Shown piece by piece: positions 21,367-34,500 of a stretch of 64,000 nt of DNA. Location: NCBI GenBank assembly GCA_027475525.1, contig JAMWFC010000051.1, forward strand, positions 3,411,115 to 3,475,114, given 5' to 3'. Positions within the stretch are counted from its first letter, which is position 1; every line of letters starts with the position of its first letter. This DNA is from Macrolepiota albuminosa. Its lineage: Eukaryota; Basidiomycota; Agaricomycetes; Agaricales; Agaricaceae. A program made the position numbers and the translations under genes. The notes under the pieces are model-generated. The model saw only the letters and a program-made list of their open reading frames with translations, was not told the DNA's origin and did no database searches.

Positions 21367-21792
21367 ACAGACCTTAGCGTAGATAGGCCGTTTATGTATA
21401 TTTTTCTTGTTACCGTTCGCATGCATATATATTTTGCCGCCTCCTTGCCAAGTGAAAGGATTAGTCCTGTAGTCTAAGTTAGCGCAACAGCACAGAGCAA
21501 AGAAAGTAAAGCAAAGAGAAAGCAAGTGGCAAGCATTCTAAGGTAGGTTTTAGCAAGAGGAATAGTAGGTGAGGGACTTGGTCAAATTTTGAGGAAAAGG
21601 GAAACACTCAGTAAATCATCATAGCAAAAAACCCTTGGTGAGAGTTGCACAGTGCGCTAAGCATTAGCAACACGCTAGCGCTGCAGCTTGACTATGTAAG
21701 AAAATGTCTGTTGGATATAGTATAGTAAGTATCGGCCAGAAAGATAGGTAAGATAAGTAATAGAAAAAGAGAGCTTATCAATATAGTCTTTT

Positions 21793-24700
21793 CTAATCAT
21801 TTTCTTCTTCTTCTACCAAAGTCGGCAAATCATCATTGTCCAATAAGTCAGTTTCTTCCAGTTCTCTAAGTTTGGCGGTGTCAATATCTAGCGCTTCCAG
21901 CGGCAAGTCAACTTGTTCCCTGGTGAGATATGGTAACAGGCAAAATGTGGCAACAGGTTGATGCAATACTGAACCATCTAATTCACAGAGCACGTAAGCA
22001 CCTCCACGGTTACAAGAAATGACTACCAAAGGTCCCAAATAGCGCAGTTGCATTTTCTTGTTATATGAGGTCTCAATTTTGGAGTTGTGCATAAGCACTA
22101 GCGCTCCTCTCAGGAAGTTGTAATCCTTGATAGTAGCACTATGCTCTGTTTTGAATCGCAGGGCTGCTTGGCGGCGGGCACTAAAGACTACCTCGTGGAG
22201 TCGCTCCAAATCTTCTCTCCTTTGTTGGAGATCAATAGCTTGTCTGGCAATCAGATTGGTAGTTGCTAAGATGCTGTTGGGTGCTGGCTGAAAGTAGGTT
22301 GCTTCTACAATGTCAGCAGGGAGTAAAGGATGGGTGCCAGTAGCCGCATAATAGGGAGAACAACCCATGAGCTTACGAATAGTAACTCTCTCTGACCAAA
22401 ATACTGAATATGTTGCCTCACTCCAATGAGACTCATCGCCATCAACTGCCTTGAAGAGTGCTTGCCGAACGTCAAAGTGTGGTCTCTCTACCAGGCCATT
22501 GGCACGTTTGTTGTAGCCAGATACTCGAATGTGATGGATGTTGTATTTCTTGGTGAGATGGGTTAGCGCTTTAATAATTGGCGCACCATTGTCCATGACA
22601 ATTTCTCTTAGCACTCCCCAATGGCAAATGACATCCTCAAACAGCCACTTGGCGACCGCCTCCATATTTTCTCTTTGAAGCATTCAAAATTCAGGCCAGT
22701 GGATTAGTGAGCAACGACCTTGAATAATGTACTTGTAGCAACCAGATTTGGGCATATGCATGGTATTGACATAGATTTTGCTGAATAGGGGAGCTGGCAT
22801 TGCAACAGTGGGCGGGATAAGCACTTGGCATGTTTGTTGAATTTGGCAGAGGTGGCAAGTCCTAATGTACCAGGTGATGTCAGCACTAGCGTGTGGCCAC
22901 CAGAATCGTTCTAAAAGAGAGGCTCAGGTAGCATACAGACCTCTATGTCCTAGCTTGTCATGCATGGCGTGCAGGACACGTAAGCGACTTTCTGGCTTGA
23001 TGATCAGCTTGTGAGCACCATCTCGATGTTGTCGCCAAAGGCAGTTGTTGGTAAAGAAGAAACGGGTAGCGTATCGGATAAAGGTTGCAAATTGTTCATT
23101 GGTAAGGCCTGCCAGTTGCTTGAGGTCTTGTATCCATTGTTCAACTATTAACAGGCAACTGTCTTCCACCTTTGCCTTAGCGGATCGGAAAACGGCATCG
23201 TAGGTCAGGTTTCTGCTGTCTTCTCTTAGTGGATGGGGTTCTTGTACGACTTTTACTGGAGGTGAGTTTTGGCCTTGGATGCTTGCTGTGTAGAAGGTTA
23301 GGGGTGCGCTAAAGGTCTCAGGGTGGTAAGGGACAAGGGGATGTAAAAGGATACTGGTAGGCTGTTGCCGTCGTAATAAGGAAATTGGCTGTTGTATGAG
23401 GTGCACAAAACCATGTAATCAGTCAATCCAGTCCTCGAAATCGCTATCCACCTGTGGATCCACTGCCGGGTTGCCAGGCTGCTGTGGTCGCCTAGAGAGT
23501 CCATCTGGTCCGTGGAAAGAGCTCTTGACATGGACCAATTCAAAGTGAAACATGAGAATAGCGACTACCCACCAATTCATACTAGCGGATGGCTGGATGT
23601 CAGGATTCTGCAGCATGCCTTTGATTTACCTAGCGTCAACTTCCACAATAAGGTTCCACACGCCAATCAAATATATCTTTAGCAACCAAAAGGCTTTGAA
23701 GAGTCCATAAAGCTCTAGTTTAGGCTGACTGTAGCGAGATTCTCTGTTGTTTAGTGTGATAGACCCAAAGCAGTTGTAGCATTGCTGTTTCTGATTATTG
23801 CTAAGGCACTGGCACAGGAAGTAGCCAACAGCAATGTACAAAGTATCCACCGCCAAGATAACAGGGTCGGCAGAGGCATAGTCAATGGGAACCAAGGGCT
23901 TAGTGTCTTGTAGGGCTTTTACTAAGTCTCGTTGTGCAGTGACCTGGTCTGGCCCAAATTCAAAGGGCTCGTTGGCGTGGGTGAGTCGGTTAAGGGCATG
24001 TGCACAATGGGCAAAGTTCTTAACGAATATCCTGAGAACACCAACGGTACCAAGAAAGGCACAAACTTTAGATAAGTCGCGGCAAGGACCCCATCACTCC
24101 AGGAGCGCTAAGCGAGACTCGTTGGGAACACGTCCGTCAGGAGTGCAGATGTGACCAAGTATTTTGAACCTTGGCATGCAAAGGAGGAGCTTATGGCTGC
24201 TAAAGATTCCACTGCTATACTTCATATGTTGGAGAACTCGGTTAAGCAGCTAGAAAAACTCCCATAATGCTAAGCAAATGTTGGCATTGTTGGGATGGGT
24301 CGCCAATAAGCCGTTTACGAGTTGCCAGTCTTTGGGGCCTTTGACGCCAATGTCATCAATGAAGCTAAGAACGTTATGTGGAATCTCAGGTTAGAGGATG
24401 AAAGTGATGTTGTCATGGAATATAGGGACTGAGTTTGTCCAGCCCATCAGTAAAGTGACTAGGTGCAACGCACCAAATGGAGTTTGAAAAGTAGTGAGGT
24501 CCTGGGAAGAAGGGTGTATCAGGCATTCATTGTAGCCAATGTAGAGGTCAAGGGTGGCACCACAAATACACCTGGCAAAGGACTCGGCAATGTGGTCAGG
24601 GAAAGGCGGTACACCAGAGTGTCATATTGTAACCCTATTTAGTGGTTCAAGGCTGTGGACTATGCCCAGATTACCATTCTTTTTGAGGACACAAAACCAT

Positions 24701-25542
24701 CAGGAGCGGTAAGAACTGGTGGAGGGCTCATAGATGCCAGCCTTAATCTTGGTCCTTATAATTTGGCAGACCTCAGCTTCTATTCCAGGCGGTAATGGTC
24801 GGTTGTGCTCAGTCCATGGCACGTGAGGAATGGTCAGGATTACAACAGGCAGAAAGAAGTCTGTATGAAGGCTGCCACGTTCCGAGTCCTCCCAAGCAAA
24901 GGCTTTATTTTGCTTAGCAACGAGATTGGTAAGGACATTCAACTCATCTTTGGTCAAAAACCCTGTGTTATGCTCCTTGGCGAATTGTTGCTGGTGTTCT
25001 GTGGTAAAACGTCCTGTGGGCTGAAAGGGTGGCAGATTTGGTGATAAGGCTGGCATGTCGGCAAGAGGGTTGCCAATGATCTGGCGCTCGATTCTAAACG
25101 TCTCAGAAGAGTGCGTAGCAACAGGTTTTGTTTTGAGTGTGACTGGCTTATATTTCTTTTTGACTTGAACCCCTTTCCTTTTGGGAGCGTTAGCTTGGTT
25201 ATATACAGAGGTGGAAAGGGGAACTGTAGCCTGAGGAGCGGCAAGTCTGAGAATGGCAGGAGACGAGGCTCCAGGAAGGGTAGTGAGATATGTATTGGTA
25301 GACGCAATATTTTGGAACGATTCTGAAGCAGTAAGGTACAAGTATGCTAGAGCGGAGTTGGTAATGTTTTGATTTTTCTGGGAAAGCTCAGCGTTGTTAG
25401 TGAATCAAGGAATTAAAACTTCTTCCTCAAGAAAAGCGGTAGACACGATATTTACAAGACCAGTATCATGGTCATATTCAAGTGTTAGCGCCACATCTCC
25501 ATGATCATCACCAATCACCTCCTCGATGGTTTGTGAAAACAC
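21793..25542 (-). pseudogene. Decayed pol of element B
   Basis: Minus-strand fragments match pol of A and C: integrase (21793-22683, 22924-23406), RNase H (23626-23895) and the pol N-terminus to the start of RT (24700-25341). Stops and frameshifts lie between them. Typical replacements relative to C are Arg to His/Gln/Cys and Ala to Val/Thr, as expected from loss of CpG. The GTG TTT TCA start of the -1 frame is still readable at 25540-25542. Confidence 0.85.
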
Positions 25543-27791
25543 CTGTGGGGTCGTTCATTGGCGTGTTGGTTGGTAAATTCCGGGGGCTTAGCACGGGCGC
25601 CTTTTCATTGTCCTCTAGAGAACATTGGCACCGTTTGTTGGATTCCGGAATTGGGGTTGCTAATGGTTAGAGTTGTCTCATAGTCAGTAACGGTCTTGAC
25701 AACTGATTGCGCCAAGATGTCGAAGGGTCTGCTGAGTAGTAAATCGTATGCTGGGAATCGCAAAATGTGTATTTGAAGGTAAAAAGTAATGTTGCCAAGA
25801 GCACAAGGCACATTCTTAGCGAGACCTAGAGATCTGTCTACCATGCTATTAGCGCTTTGCATATTTAGTATAACTGTAGGGTCATAAATAAGGCCCAGAT
25901 CGTTAGCAACTTCCGCTGCCATGGAAATAATTTGAGAACCGCTATCCACGATCGCCTCCACCTCGTGCTTGTTGTCTACAGTTAGCGTGACTGAGCGAAT
26001 GACATGTGATTCTTGGGTGACGATAAGGATTGCTGGGTCTTCTCCATATTCTACCAACCTAAGATAGGTTTCTACCAGGTCCACAGAGGTGGTGTTAGCG
26101 ACGGTGTCAGCAGGAGATTCATCAGTGTTAGGAGAGTCAATGGTAACAGAAAAACCAGGAAGCGCATCGTCAAGTTCATCGACCTTGGCAATGGCTGTTG
26201 CCAAGGGTCGTTGGGGAGTGACTGCAGTCTTGACTTGGTTGCGGACGTCTGGGGCAATACTACAAAGTTCTTCAACTGATAAAGTGATGGCGGTTTTCAT
26301 GATGCGGCTGAAGACATGGTTTGATTTTTCTATGTCAAATATTGGCGCAGTAGGTCGGTAAACACCTTTGGGACGCTTCTCAGGAGCGGCAAAATTTTGT
26401 TGTGCGGGAGCATGATATCAGTCAGGAATTCCTGAATAAGGGTGGAGAGGCGGCAAAGGTGGCTCAGGAGCAGCAGAGGACGAAGATGGTTCCGAAGTTG
26501 TAACTGGGGGTGCGGCAGGAGCAGGAGTTGGTAACTTGCTAGCGGGAGGCATTGGCTTATATCCTTTGAGAGGTTGTTTAGGCTGCTTAACTTCAACTCC
26601 ATCAAAAACCTGATTCTTAAGCAAATCCAATTCTTGCTGTAGCTTAGCAATTTGTTCTTCCCATGAGAAAGTAGGGTGGTCGCCAATGCTGTCGAAGTGT
26701 AAGACCTCGTGAATCATTTGCTGTTGAGTCGCCTGCTCAGGGTTGGGATTGGCGTTGCCGGAAAGCGTGCCAGTGATGATTTGCCCTGGATTGTGCCTAT
26801 GCCATTCATCAACCCGCTCCTGAAAGGACTTCTTGTCCGGGTAGTTGGGGATGGTGGTGCCAGTGGTTAGGACTATCTTGCCATCGATAGCCCTTCAAAT
26901 TCTTCCTTGCCGAATATAATTTTCTAGAGTCGTGCAGCATCCTCTGGTCATTGTATGGTCAATTTCCCCACAGAAGTGGCAAGGGCCAGACGTGGGTGTA
27001 TTAGCAGGTCAGTTAGCAGTGAGGTTGGTTGTGATCATGATTTCAATTCGAGTCATGGCAGAAGTGACAGCGGTGGTAATGGCAGCATTGAGCTCCTCTT
27101 TCTTAACGAAGTTGGTAGCAGGAGGCGGAATGGGAATAATACCATTGGTTCACTCAGGGGGTGGGCTTGTCCTAGCACGTTGTATACCAACGCCAGTGTC
27201 CGTTCCCTTGAGAACCCATTTACTGGCTTCAAAGACGTCGGCAACGTTATATGGCTCCTCTGGGTGATGGGCCTGCTAGACAATTTCTAGGCGACGAGCA
27301 ATACGAGTCCACAATGAAGTCGGGATGCCCTGTTAGAATAGGCGACGTTCCTCGTTGATATAGAGCTTGCCGTTCTGCACAAGCCATCTAGTGATTTTCT
27401 GGAATTTGCAGTAATAAGTAGAGAACGCGCCAAGCGAAGATGTGCCATTGTTGAATGATTCCTGTACTAATTTCTGCAACTCGTTTACCATGTATCAAGT
27501 AGCCTCTTCAGCGCCAGGGTACAACTGGATTACTGCCGTCTTCCAGCCTTCATATGAGGTGCCTTGGGCTGGAACTGGTGGTGCGGCAGGAACAAAGGTG
27601 GCAAACTCAGCAAGACCTGTCCATGTTTCTGCTGTGTCATATGACACATATCTTGCCGCGTATTCCTTCATCTGCATGTGGTTGGTAATTCCACAATCCC
27701 TGAATAAATATTCTAATTCCTTGAAATACTGAGAGAGCTCCCATGGCTTGGACTTGTCCCATTTCGGTGCCGAGAAGTGATTACGTGGCGG
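25515..27791 (-). pseudogene. Decayed gag-protease of element B, 3' part
   Basis: The minus strand encodes the protease (IVDSGSQIISM near 25940), the gag linker and capsid-like parts with scattered stops. The N-terminal 25 or so codons lie at 39190-39217 because element C was inserted within the codons for PRNHFSAPKW. The break at 27791/39190 carries the 4-bp duplication GCGG. Confidence 0.83.
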
Positions 27792-28738
27792 TGATAGGAC
27801 CCTATACAGGTTAGGCGCATCAACGGCAGGCTCGGCACCGGCTCCAGAAACCTTGCCGCACTCGTTCCGAACTTAGCGCACGTGTTCTACCCATTTTAAG
27901 CCATTCCCGACGGCCGCGCACGGCAAGAAGCAGATCCGATCAATGATAGCGCCGACAGCAGCAGGAATGACAACTGACAGATGGCATCAGTCACTGACAA
28001 CAGCGCTTAGCGAGAAGCTTGATGATCTATCAAAAACTGACGGACAGCTTGGCGTTTGACCTTGGCGTCTGACATCGCTTAGCGCCTCGATTTGGCGCCT
28101 GACACCGCTTAGGTGCTCTGACAGACAGAAGGGTGATGGAGTGATGGTTTAGCTTCGCGATCTGTCGCCTGGCGTCGCTAAGGCTCTTGAATGGGCGGTA
28201 GGGATCTGAAACCGTTGGAGCTACCCCTTTGAAATTTTCCAGTTTACCGCACTCTGGCGTCATTAGCCACTGGCGACGGCGAACTCATTGTAGTATAAAA
28301 GTACTTACCGACTTGTACATAGGACAAGAAACGAATAGACCAGAGTTTCCCCCTTTACTTCAGTCTCCCTTACGCTCAAGAGCTCATTTACGCTACGGTC
28401 GGCAACGTCAAACTCATCGGCAGTTGCAGACGTTTGCCAATACTCGACATACTCGCGCCTTGCAACTACGACAGGCATTATCGACGCTTAGATTTCGCTA
28501 AGCATATCGTGCTCTTGCCGCTCACATTGCCGTGTTCACTTACCGCATTTTCCTTAGGCGCTTTACCTTAGCGCTTGACACTTGCCGACCCCGTTACCGA
28601 CTTTTACCCTTTTTCACAGACGCGTTCTCTGGGACCTGCCCGGGACTCCTCATATTACTTTTAGCGCGCCCAACGCACACTCTTGGTACGGTAACACTTT
28701 TGTTACATTTGTTACTGACCAAACTTTGGGCGTCATCA
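27792..28738 (+). repeat. 5' LTR of element C
   Basis: TGATAGGACCC...GCGTCATCA, 947 bp, with TATAAAA at 28294-28300. By eye I count 21 TTRSCG hexamers on the two strands together. Confidence 0.94.
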
Positions 28739-28741
28739 AAT

Positions 28742-28759
28742 TGGAGCCCACCGCGAGGG
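28742..28759 (+). other. Primer binding site candidate of element C
   Basis: TGGAGCCCACCGCGAGGG, identical to the site in A, three bases after the LTR. The 362-bp leader from here to the gag ATG at 29122 holds no recognised gene. Confidence 0.62.
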
Positions 28760-29121
28760 TTCTCTAGGGCAGAATTCCGCCAGAAACCCGTCTCCAGCGT
28801 AGGCGCCGCCTGCTAGACCAGTCGGCAGAAGGCATAGCTCCTTCCCACCCATCAACCCCACAACCACCTGGTGCCTTACCGGGTCTTTCTCTAGCCCAGG
28901 AACTACAGAACGCCACTGTAGACGCTTTTCCTGATCTCTTCCCGCATTCCCTCGATTATAGTGCCGACGACCCCTTAGCGTCGCCCTTTGCCTTACCGCA
29001 ATCAGTCACTCCCATCACTCCTTTAACACCGCTTTCTCAATTCGCCATTTCTCTTACCCCGTCGCCAATCTCTAGAATCCCTTCCCCACTACCGCTAACC
29101 GAACTCGTTACCACCGTCGCC

Positions 29122-31508
29122 ATGGAACAACAAGTCCAACGCATGCCGCCACGCAACCACTTCTCGGCACCAAAATGGGACGAGACCAAGCCACGGGAGC
29201 TCTCCCAGTATTTTAAGGAGTTGGAGTATTTATTCAGGGATTGTAACATTACCGACCACACGCAGATGAAGGAGTATGCGGCAAGATACGTGTCATATGA
29301 CACGGCAGAGACGTGGACAGGTCTTACCGAGTTTGCCGCCTTTGTTCCTGCCGCCCCGCCAGCTCCAGCTCAAGGCGCTTCATACGAGGACTGGAAGACG
29401 GCAGTAATCCAGCTGTACCCTGGCGCAGAGGAGGCTACCCGATACACGGTAAACGAGCTCCAGAAACTAGTACAGGAATCATTCGACAGTGGCACATCAT
29501 CTCTTGGCGCGTTCTCTACGTATTACCGCGAGTTCCAGAAAATCGCTAGGTGGCTTCTGCAGAACGGCAAGCTCTATATTAACGAGGAACGTCGCCTATT
29601 TCAGCAAGGCATCCCGACGTCTCTGTGGACTCGTATTGCTCGTCGCCTAGAGATAGTTCATCAGGCCCATCACCCTGACGAGCCCTATAACGTTGCCGAC
29701 GTCTTTGAAGCCGGTAAATGGGTTCTCAAGGGAACGGACACTGGCGTTGGACTGCAACGCGCTAGGACGAGCCCACCACCTGAGCGAACTAACGGTATCA
29801 TTCCCATCCCGCCTCCTGTTGCCGACTTCGTTAAGAAAGAAGAACTCAATGCTGCTATTACCGCGGCTGTTGCTTCCGCTATGACGCGTATTGAAACCAT
29901 GATCACCACCAACCTCACTAACCGACCCGCTAACGTACCCGCGCCTGGCCCTTGCCACTTCTGTGGGGAAATTGGCCACACCATGACTAGAGGACGCTGC
30001 GCGACTTTAGAGAACTACATTCGGCAAGGGAGAATTCGACGGGCTATCGACGGCAAGATAGTCCTCACCACTGGCGCCATCATTCCCAACTACCCAGACA
30101 AGAAGTCCTTCCAGGAGCGAGTTGATGAGTGGCATAGGCGCAACCCAGGACAGATCGTTACCGGCACGCTTTCCGGCAACGCTAACCCCGACCCTGACCA
30201 GGCAACTCAGCAGCAAATGATCCACAAGGTCTTACACTTCGACAGCGTTGGCGACCGCCCTACCTTCTCGCGGGAAGAGCGAATCGCTAAGCTGCAACAG
30301 GAGTTGGATTCGCTTAAGAATCAGGTTTTTGATGGGGTTGAAGTTAAGCAGCCTAAACAGCCTCTTAAAGGATATAAGCCGATGCCTCCCGCTAGCAAAT
30401 TACCGACGCCTGCTCCTGCCGCACCGCCTGCTACTGCCCCTGCTGCCACTCCAGAACCATCGTCGTCCGCTACCGCTCCCGAACCGCCTTTGCCGCCTCT
30501 CCATCCCTATTCAGGGATTCCCGACCGTTATCACGCTCCCGCACAACGAAACTTTGCCGCTCCCGAGAAACGTCCTGAGGGTGGCTACCGACCTACCGCG
30601 CCAATTTTCGACATAGAGAAATCTAACCACGTTTTTAACCGTATCATGAAAACCGCCGTCACCTTGTCAGTAGAAGAACTTTGTAGTATTGCTCCCGACG
30701 TCCGCAACCAGGTCAAGACAGCAGTTACTCCTCGACGACCCTTGGCGACAGCTGTTGCCGAGGTTGATGAACTCGATGATGCGCTTCCTGGTTTCTCTGT
30801 TACCATCGACTCTCCCGACACCGATGAACCTCTTGCCGACTCCATCGCTAACGCCACCTCTGTGGACCCAGTGGAGACCTACCTTAGGTCTGTGGACCAT
30901 GGAGAGGACCCCGCCATCCTTACCGTCGCTCAAGAATCGCACGCTATTCGCTCAGTAGCGCTAACCGTAGACAACAAGCACGAGGTAGAGGCAATCGTGG
31001 ATAGCGGGTCTCAAATCATTTCTATGGCAGCTGAAGTCGCTAACGATCTAGGCCTTATTTACGACCCTACCGTTATACTAAACATGCAGAGCGCTAACGG
31101 TACGGTAGACAGATCCCTCGGCCTCGCCAAGAATGTGCCATGCACCCTTGGCGACATCACCTTTTATCTTCAGATACACATTTTGACAGATCCCTCGGCC
31201 TCGCCAAGAATGTGCCATGCACCCTTGGCGACATCACCTTTTATCTTCAGATACACATTTTGCGATCACCAGCATACGACTTACTACTCGGCAGACCCTT
31301 CGACGTCTTGGCGCGATCAGTCGTCAAGACAGTTACCGACGAGGAAACGACCCTCACAATTAGCGACCCTAATTCCGGAATCCGACGAACGGTGCCAACG
31401 TTCCCTAGGGGACAACGAAAAGGCGCCCTCGCTAAGCCACCGGAGTTTACTGACCAGCACGCCAACGAACGACCCCATAGGTGTTTTCACAAACCATCGA
31501 GGAGGTGA
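29122..31508 (+). CDS. Gag-protease of element C
   Basis: It starts MEQQVQRMPP at 29122. The zinc-knuckle-like CHFCGEIGHTMTRGRC lies near residue 277 and the protease DSG aspartate near residue 627 (IVDSGSQI), followed by LLLGRPF. The frame is open to 31185, where a 77-bp duplication shifts it. With one copy ignored, it continues in the frame seen at 31263-31508 and ends HKPSRR-stop. Gag forms the particle and binds RNA; the aspartic protease matures the polyprotein. Pol lies in the -1 frame with a 28-base overlap. Confidence 0.88.
31108..31262 (+). repeat. 77-bp-period tandem duplication in the protease of C
   Basis: Positions 31108-31185 recur at 31185-31262 (period 77, 78 matching bases). 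Element A has one copy at the equivalent position, around 5803-5885. It is the only break in the gag-protease frame of C. Confidence 0.9.
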
Positions 31509-34500
31509 TTGGCGACGATCACGGAGATGTGGCGCTAACACTGGAATATGACCATTCAACTGGTCTTGTAAATATTATATCTACCGCTTGTCTTGACGAT
31601 GAAGTTTTGCTTTCCTCTACCGCTACCGACGCCGAGACTTCCCAGAAAAATCAAAACATTACCGACTCCTCTCTTGCCTACTTGTACCTTACCACTTCTG
31701 AATCATTTCAAAATATTGCGTCTACCGATACGTATCTCACTACCCTTCCCGGAGCCTCGTCTCCTGCCGTTCTTGGACTTGCCGCTCCTCAGGCTACAGT
31801 TCCCCTTTCCACCTCTGTTTATAACCAGGCTAACGCTCCTAAAAGGAAAGGGGTTCAAGTTAAAAAGAAATATAAGCCAGTTGCGCTTAAAACAAAACCC
31901 GTCGCTACGCACTCTCCCGAGACTTTTAGAATCGAGCGCCAGATCATTGGCGACCCTCTTGCCGACATGCCGGCCTTATCACCGAATCCGCCACCCTTTC
32001 AGCCCACAGGACGTTTTACCGAGGAACGCCAGCAGCAGTTCGCCAAGGAGCACGACACAGGATTTTTGACCAAAGATGAGTTGAACGTCCTTACCGATCT
32101 TGTCGCTAAGCAAGACAAAGCCTTTGCTTGGGAGGACTCGGAACACGGCAGCCTCCGCACAGATTTCTTCCCGCCTGTCGTAATCCCGACCATCCCTCAC
32201 ATACCGTGGACTGAGCACAACCGACCGTTACTGCCTGGGATCGAAGCCGAGGTCTGCCAGATTATTAGGACCAAGATACAGGCTGGCGTCTACGAACCCT
32301 CCAATAGTTCTTACCGCTCCCGTTGGTTCTGTGTCCTCAAAAAGAACGGCAATCTACGCATAGTCCACAGTCTTGAACCACTGAATAGAGTCACCATACG
32401 ACACTCTGGCGTACCGCCTTTCCCTGATCACGTTGCCGAGTCCTTTGCCGGGCGCATTTGTGGCGCCACCCTTGACCTCTATGTTGGCTACGACGAACGC
32501 TTAATCCACCCTTCTTCCCGCGACCTCACTACGTTTCAAACTCTGTTTGGCGCACTCCGCCTAGTTACCTTGCCGATGGGCTGGACAAACTCAGTCCCCA
32601 TATTCCATGACGACATCACTTTCATCCTCCAACCCGAGATACCGCATAACGTCCTTAGCTTCATCGACGACGTTGGCGTCAAAGGCCCCAAAGACTGGCG
32701 ACTCGTAAACGGCTTACCGGCAACCCATCCCGAGAACCCCAATATTCGCTTAGCGCTATGGGACTTTTTCCAGTTGCTCAACCGAGTTCTCCAACGTATG
32801 AAGTATAGCGGTGGGACTTTTAGCGGCCACAAACTCCTCCTATGCGCGCCAAGGTTCAAAATACTTGGTCACATCTGCACTCCCGACGGACGCGTTCCCG
32901 ACGAATCTCGCTTAGCACTCTTGGAGCGCTGGGGTCCTTGCCGCGACTTATCTGAAGTTCGCGCCTTTCTTGGTACCGTTGGCGTTCTCAGGATATTCGT
33001 CAAGAACTTTGCCCATTGCGCACATGCCCTTAACCGACTCACCCGCGCCAACGAGCCCTTCGAATTTGGGCCAGACCAGGTTACCGCACAACGAGACTTA
33101 GTAAAAGCTCTACAAGACGCCAAACCCCTAGTCCCCATCAATTATACCTCTGCCGACCCTGTTATCTTGGCGGTGGATACCTCGTACATTGCCGTTGGCT
33201 ACTTCCTGTGCCAGTGCCTTAGCGACAATCGGAAACAGCAACGCTACAACCGCTTTGGGTCCATCACGCTAAACGACCGGGAATCTCGCTACAGTCAGCC
33301 TAAGCTAGAGCTCTATGGGCTTTTCAAAACCTTCCGGTCGCTAAAGATGTATTTGATTGGCGTGCGCAACCTTATTGTTGAAGTCGACGCTAGGTACATC
33401 AAAGGCATGCTGCAGAATCCCAACATCCAGCCATCCGCTAGCATGAACCGGTGGGTAGTCGCCATCCTCATGTTTCACTTTGAGTTGGTACACGTCAAGA
33501 GCTCTTTCCACGGACCAGATGGACTTTCTAGGCGACCACAGCAGCCTGGCGACCCGGCAGTGGACCCACAGGCTGATAGCAATTTCGAGGACTGGATCGA
33601 CCGACTACATGGTTTCGTGCACCTCATTCAACAGCCAATTCCCTTACTACGACGGCAACAGCCTGCCAGCATCCTTCTACATCCCATCGTCCCTTACCGC
33701 CCCGAGACCTTTAGCGCACCCCTCACATTCTACACGGCAAGCATCCTTGGACAAGACTTGCCTCCCGTAAAAATCGTACAGGAACCCCAGTCGCTAAGAG
33801 AAGACAGCAAAAACCTGACCTACGATGCCGTTCCCCGATCCGCCAAGGCAAAGGCGGAAGACAGTCGCCTGTTAATAGTTGAACAATGGCTACAAGACCT
33901 TAAGCGACCCACAGACCTTACCGACGAACAATACGCTACTTTTATCCGATATGCTACCCATTTCTTCTTTACCGACAACAGACTTTGGCGACGAAATCGA
34001 GATGGCGCTCACAAGCTGATCATCAAGCCAGAAGGTTGCTTACGAGTCTTGCGCGCTATGCATGACGAGCTAGGTCATAGAGGTCTGTACGCTACCCGAG
34101 CTTCTCTGCTAGAACGATTCTGGTGGCCACAAGCTAGTGCCGACATCGCCTGGTACATCAGGACTTGCCACCTCTGCCAAATTCAACAAACACGCCAAGT
34201 ACTCATACCGCCAACCGTTGCAACGCCAGCTCCCCTCTTCAGCAAAATCTACGTCGACACCATGCATATGCCCAAATCTGGTCGCTATAAGTACATCATT
34301 CAAGGTCGTTGCTCGCTAATCCACTGGCCTGAGTTTCGCATGCTTCAAAGAGAAAATACCGAGGCGGTCGCCAAGTGGCTATTTGAAGACGTCATCTGCC
34401 GGTGGGGAGCGCTAAGAGAAATCGTCACGGATAACGGTGCGCCCATCATCAAAGCGCTAACTTACCTCGCCAAGAAATACAATATTCACCACATTCGAGT

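Noticed and set aside
31479..31508. A standard X XXY YYZ slippery heptamer at the gag-pol overlap
   Set aside because: No heptamer of that form lies in the zero frame; only a TTTT run allows one-tRNA slippage.
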